Shown here in pieces: positions 33,067-35,028 of a DNA stretch of 35,028 bases; positions within the stretch are counted from its first letter, which is position 1, and every line of letters begins with the position of its first letter. Both the position numbers and the translations under genes were made by a program. The notes under the pieces were generated by a model. The model had not been told where the DNA came from and made no database searches. It saw nothing but the letters and a program-made list of their open reading frames with translations. The DNA lies in NCBI GenBank assembly GCA_019113175.1, contig DXHY01000015.1, positions 1-35,028 of the forward strand, in the 5' to 3' direction. This DNA is from Candidatus Eisenbergiella stercoravium. GTDB lineage: Bacteria; Bacillota; Clostridia; Lachnospirales; Lachnospiraceae.

Positions 33067-34536
33067 TTAGAATCCGGTTGCGCATCTCATAAATATAGCG
33101 ACTTCTTTTTCCAGCCACTCTCCATATCCAGATAATTGAAATAAATACCATGTGTTTAGATCATCTGCCATTTGCCAGGCAAGATAAGCATCTTCATTAT
33201 CACGGTATAGTAAAATATCCTTATATGACATAGATGTATTTTCAACGGCATTCTTACGGTTAATCCGCAGCAATAGTATATTTTCTTCTAACCTCTCACC
33301 GGGAGTCAGTTTTTCGCTTAATTGAATGAAATCGTTTGATGCAGCATCTATTCGATTTCCTTCCGAATTTATCCCTGCTCCCCCTCTTAGCGCAATCCAT
33401 AACATCGCTTCGATATTTTTATATAGTCCGGCAATATCAAGGGAATTATTTTCGAAGCTGAAAACATCATTATTCCAGCAAATCAGCATACTGGTGATCT
33501 GCTGATCCTCATCAGACATTGTTTCTGAAGAAGAACTGGCGTTTTCTGTTGTATATTCGGATAATTCTGTTATCGGCTCTGTCTCCTGTACCCCTTCAGA
33601 ATTACTACCTGAACATCCCATATATTGATACAATTTTCCAGAATTATCTATTAAAAATAATTCCCCATTCTCATTTCCCGAATACCCATTTACCGAATCC
33701 AGCGGCAGTATCTCTTCTTCTTTCCAGTTTTTCCCATAATCAGTTGTTGTCAGTAAAATGTTGCTTACATTTTTTCCCACTGCTTTCAGCACTAACATTC
33801 CTGCCCCATCGTCACCATAGAAAAATGGCGCATAACCATCTATATAATTATAGTCTTCTTCTATCGGCAGGTGTTCGCCCTTCCATGTCAATCCTCCGTC
33901 TTCTGTTTTGTATAGATAATTGTTTTCCCCATGATATGTTACGGCTATATATCCGTTATCTTCATCATAAAAACATATTCCCTGTGGATATCCGGTCAAT
34001 TCATCTGTCAAATCAACTGCAAATGAAATCTTCTCTTCTGTATTATCTAAATGGAATAGTAATTTTGTCATCTTTCCAGCGGCTGGAGTGGAACAATAGA
34101 GTAAAAATCCATTTTCTCTATCTGCAAAACTGAGATAAGCATAACCGGCGTCACAAATTTCAGCATAATTTTTATAATGTATATATGTCTGCGCCCAGCT
34201 ATTCCCCTTATTCTCTGTATGTTCAACAATAATGCTTTCTCCGTCTGCGGAAAAATATGTTATGTAGGCTGTTTCTTTATCTACAAAACATGCATTAACA
34301 AATCCATCTGTCCAGATGCAAATATTTTCAATTTTTTTAACCGGAACAAATTCTTCTACTCCGTTTTTTGTGTAAAGAACTTCATTATCTGTTGTCAGGG
34401 CCCATCCGAAATTCTCTTCTATCCATACCTGCTTAAACTCCCATGGACTAATTATTTCAGCACAATTACTGTAACAACCTGACAATAGACATCCCAAAAG
34501 AATAACAACCAGAAACCCCAGACTCTTATTCTTCAT
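33067..34536 (-). CDS. Asp-box (BNR-type) beta-propeller lipoprotein
   Basis: A 489-residue predicted surface lipoprotein. The signal peptide ends in LLSGC with the lipidated Cys at residue 21. Asp-box motifs (x-x-D-x-G-x-x-W) occur at TENKGNSW (107-114), TEDGGLTW (211-218) and TTDYGKNW (264-271), each at the turn of a propeller blade, as in sialidase-like and YCF48-like proteins. A Ser/Thr/Glu-rich linker (about 310-345) leads to a C-terminal helical domain. No sialidase catalytic residues are evident, so a binding or scaffold role is likelier than catalysis. AGGAG lies 8 nt before the ATG. The DNA is A+T-rich. It is the third propeller or partner lipoprotein gene within 6 kb. Confidence 0.8.
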   Translation of the reverse strand: MKNKSLGFLVVILLGCLLSGCYSNCAEIISPWEFKQVWIEENFGWALTTDNEVLYTKNGVEEFVPVKKIENICIWTDGFVNACFVDKETAYITYFSADGESIIVEHTENKGNSWAQTYIHYKNYAEICDAGYAYLSFADRENGFLLYCSTPAAGKMTKLLFHLDNTEEKISFAVDLTDELTGYPQGICFYDEDNGYIAVTYHGENNYLYKTEDGGLTWKGEHLPIEEDYNYIDGYAPFFYGDDGAGMLVLKAVGKNVSNILLTTTDYGKNWKEEEILPLDSVNGYSGNENGELFLIDNSGKLYQYMGCSGSNSEGVQETEPITELSEYTTENASSSSETMSDEDQQITSMLICWNNDVFSFENNSLDIAGLYKNIEAMLWIALRGGAGINSEGNRIDAASNDFIQLSEKLTPGERLEENILLLRINRKNAVENTSMSYKDILLYRDNEDAYLAWQMADDLNTWYLFQLSGYGEWLEKEVAIFMRCATGF

Positions 34537-34898
34537 TTTTTAACTCCTAAAATTCTTTTCTGTAGATCAACTATCCGGTACCCGTCAGGCTTTTATAAAT
34601 GAGCACTTATTCCAATTCTGTTTGTATAACTATTTTGGGAAAATGTGATAAGGCTCCTCCCCCACTATATAGATTTCTACTCTAAAATCTAAATAAATTG
34701 TGACTCGTATCTTATAACTTTTAAAAAAACTGATTTTCAAGACAAATTTACTTGGAAATGAATTTATCTCATTTCAATATGTCACTGTATGGTAACATTT
34801 TATGATAACTAATACAACTATATTATAGATTTATACAGTATACTCTTATATAAATCGGCAACGACAATTTACTCAAATTAATAACTTCAAAAGAAGGG
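34537..34898. other. A+T-rich stretch without a recognisable gene
   Basis: This stretch upstream of the Asp-box lipoprotein gene has only short broken frames on both strands. It presumably holds the leftward promoter of that gene, but I could not fix a convincing hexamer pair. Nothing else is seen. Confidence 0.5.
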
Positions 34899-34936
34899 GC
34901 TGTCGCACTAAATAATTAGTGCGGCAGCACTTTTTT
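34899..34936 (+). terminator. strong terminator hairpin, possible insertion-sequence end
   Basis: GCTGTCGCACTAA (34899-34911) pairs with TTAGTGCGGCAGC (34916-34928) around ATAA, and six T follow. The preceding AAGGGGCTGTCGCA string is like the terminal repeats of some insertion sequences (IS1182-like, from memory), but the other end is outside the window. Confidence 0.6.
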
Positions 34937-34944
34937 GCAAAGAA

Positions 34945-34975
34945 TAAGAGCCAGGTCCTATGCAAGGCCTGGCTC
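34945..34975 (-). terminator. hairpin after a possible leftward gene entering from the right edge
   Basis: GAGCCAGG (34948-34955) and CCTGGCTC (34968-34975) pair around a 12-nt loop. On the minus strand TTATTCTTT follows, which fits a moderate terminator for the frame ending at 34992. Confidence 0.4.
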
Positions 34976-34991
34976 CTGATGTAAAATTTAT

Positions 34992-35027
34992 TTATGCGAC
35001 TAAATAAACTTTTACAGAAAGATTATA
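34992..35027 (-). CDS. possible 3' end of a gene entering from the right edge
   Basis: The only minus-strand frame open from the window edge reads YNLSVKVYLVA and ends with TAA at 34992-34994, ahead of the hairpin at 34948-34975. With the insertion-sequence-like end at 34899 it could be the end of a transposase gene. Eleven codons are too few to be sure. Confidence 0.25.
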   Translation of the reverse strand, partial: YNLSVKVYLVA

Positions 35028-35028
35028 C

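Overview
The window looks like a chromosomal segment of an anaerobic gut Firmicute, most likely a Lachnospiraceae-type Clostridium. This rests on strong AGGAGG-type ribosome sites, sigma-A-type promoters, a cyclic-di-AMP receptor (DarA family), Spx-like and phasin-like small proteins, an FMN riboswitch in front of an ECF transporter S subunit, LplB/YtcP-type sugar permeases without their own ATPase, and many lipoproteins with Firmicute signal peptides. There is no rRNA, tRNA or CRISPR array that I can see. || Layout. (1) 1-5213, plus strand and clearly A+T-rich: an operon for a lipoprotein sugar-binding protein, two permeases and a type-I sulfatase, with a possible divergent gene leaving the left edge. 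(2) 5269-8519, minus: acetyltransferase, SIMPL-domain protein, RdgB/HAM1-like NTP pyrophosphatase and AlaX-like alanyl-tRNA editing protein. (3) 8520-9344, no ordinary gene: a small minus-strand transcription unit with its own promoter and terminator, followed by a 191-bp multi-branched palindromic element touching the end of the next gene. (4) 9345-11711: a lactonase preceded by a nuclease/HTH-like protein (minus), divergent from the c-di-AMP receptor (plus). (5) 11868-15435, minus: fructokinase-MBOAT-SGNH operon with a hairpin-rich leader. (6) 15763-16164: phasin-like protein. (7) 16276-17604, minus: AAA/DUF4143 ATPase whose promoter carries three direct repeats at exact 33-bp spacing. (8) 17791-20684, minus: serine hydrolase, Spx/ArsC-like protein and GH32 sucrose hydrolase. 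(9) 20954-27028, plus: a heterodimeric ABC exporter and a complete polar amino-acid importer. (10) 27240-28658, minus: L-arabinose/L-fucose isomerase-family enzyme. (11) 28862-31263, plus: two lipoprotein genes, the first (RCC1-like beta-propeller) broken by an amber codon inside its lipobox. (12) 31277-33004, minus: FMN riboswitch, RibU-like transporter and creatininase-family protein. (13) 33067-34536, minus: Asp-box beta-propeller lipoprotein. (14) The right edge has terminator hairpins and a possible insertion-sequence end. || How the genes fit together. Regions 1, 5 and 8-10 suggest scavenging of carbohydrates (sulfated or complex glycans, fructosides, pentose or deoxyhexose sugars) and amino acids. 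The MBOAT/SGNH pair suggests O-acylation of a surface polymer, and the FMN-controlled operon suggests riboflavin salvage. The least explained parts are the structured element at 9152-9342, the small transcription unit at about 8802-9074, the phased repeats at 17654-17737, the recurrent GC-rich hairpins abutting ribosome sites, and the creatininase-family partner of the riboflavin transporter. All functional calls are from reading the sequence; no database search was run.
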